This document shows positions 5,190 to 5,258 of a DNA stretch of 5,258 nucleotides, one piece after another. The notes beneath the pieces were generated by a model. The model did no database searches and was not told the DNA's origin. It worked only from the letters and a program-made list of their open reading frames with translations. Source of the DNA: DHVE2 group archaeon (lineage in GTDB: Archaea > Thermoplasmatota > Thermoplasmata > Thermoplasmatales > Aciduliprofundaceae). The position numbers and the translations under genes were made by a program. The stretch lies in the NCBI GenBank assembly GCA_015520975.1, contig WAOZ01000177.1:1-5258 (forward strand). Reading direction: 5' to 3'. Position 1 is the first letter of the stretch. Each line of letters starts with the position of its first letter.

Positions 5190-5258
5190 GTGGCACACAT
5201 AGGTACCCACATGAAGATGATGCGGGGGTTAAATGCATTCTTCCCCCTCACGCTAACC
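5190..5258 (+). CDS. Possible N-terminal fragment of an unidentified protein, cut by the window edge
   Basis: The frame beginning at GTG 5190 is open to the window end and reads MAHIGTHMKMMRGLNAFF followed by PLTLT, with in-frame ATGs at 5211, 5217 and 5220. The frame is also open upstream through a TTG at 5172, exactly at the predicted transcription start. An AGAGAGG run at 5181-5187 is Shine-Dalgarno-like but only 2 nt before the GTG. With 23 visible residues I cannot name a family; the FFPLTLT end might be the beginning of a hydrophobic segment. The same bases could instead encode a structured RNA (see findings). Start and even coding status are uncertain. Confidence 0.3.
   Translation, partial: MAHIGTHMKMMRGLNAFFPLTLT

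Noticed and set aside
5211..5258. C/D box small RNA around the GATGATG at 5216-5222
   Set aside because: The match to the C box is imperfect and no D box (CTGA) is found at a suitable distance before the window ends.

Overview
The window looks like a piece of a euryarchaeal chromosome, most plausibly from the Thermoplasmata side. The evidence is the gene set: a Nob1-type PIN/zinc-ribbon nuclease, an archaeal Nre DNA-repair protein with a PCNA-binding tail, and an archaeal-length Tsr3. Five out of five complete genes have a TATA-like box about 25-27 nt before the start codon, as expected for leaderless archaeal transcripts. Arg codons are mostly AGA/AGG and ATA is common for Ile. The lineage is an inference from gene content; formate-tetrahydrofolate ligase is patchy in archaea and is known from Thermoplasma relatives and some others.

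Layout: (1) 1-140, upstream region and promoter of fhs. (2) 141-1751 (+), fhs, formate-tetrahydrofolate ligase, feeding formate into the folate one-carbon pool. (3) 1803-2252 (+), nob1, the endonuclease that makes the mature 3' end of 16S rRNA. (4) 3033-2245 (-), a metallo-beta-lactamase-fold hydrolase of unknown substrate, converging on nob1 with overlapping ends. (5) 3034-3393, a 360-base divergent intergenic region with two promoters, a strong 16-bp inverted repeat and what looks like a decayed or very short protein-coding remnant. (6) 3394-4578 (+), nreA, a DNA-repair factor with an N-terminal Cys cluster and a C-terminal PIP box. (7) 5081-4575 (-), tsr3, the 16S rRNA aminocarboxypropyltransferase, converging on nreA with a 4-base stop-codon overlap. 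(8) 5082-5258, a divergent promoter region followed by the start of an unidentified transcription unit cut by the window edge.

The genes are mainly informational housekeeping. Nob1 and Tsr3 both act late in small-ribosomal-subunit maturation, Nre acts in DNA repair with PCNA, and Fhs supplies one-carbon units for purines and other products. There is no sign of a polycistronic operon: each gene appears to have its own promoter. I see no mobile element with a recognisable transposase, no CRISPR array, no tRNA or rRNA, and no obvious new defence or biosynthetic system. The least explained parts are the 3034-3393 intergenic region and the structured, slightly GC-richer right edge.
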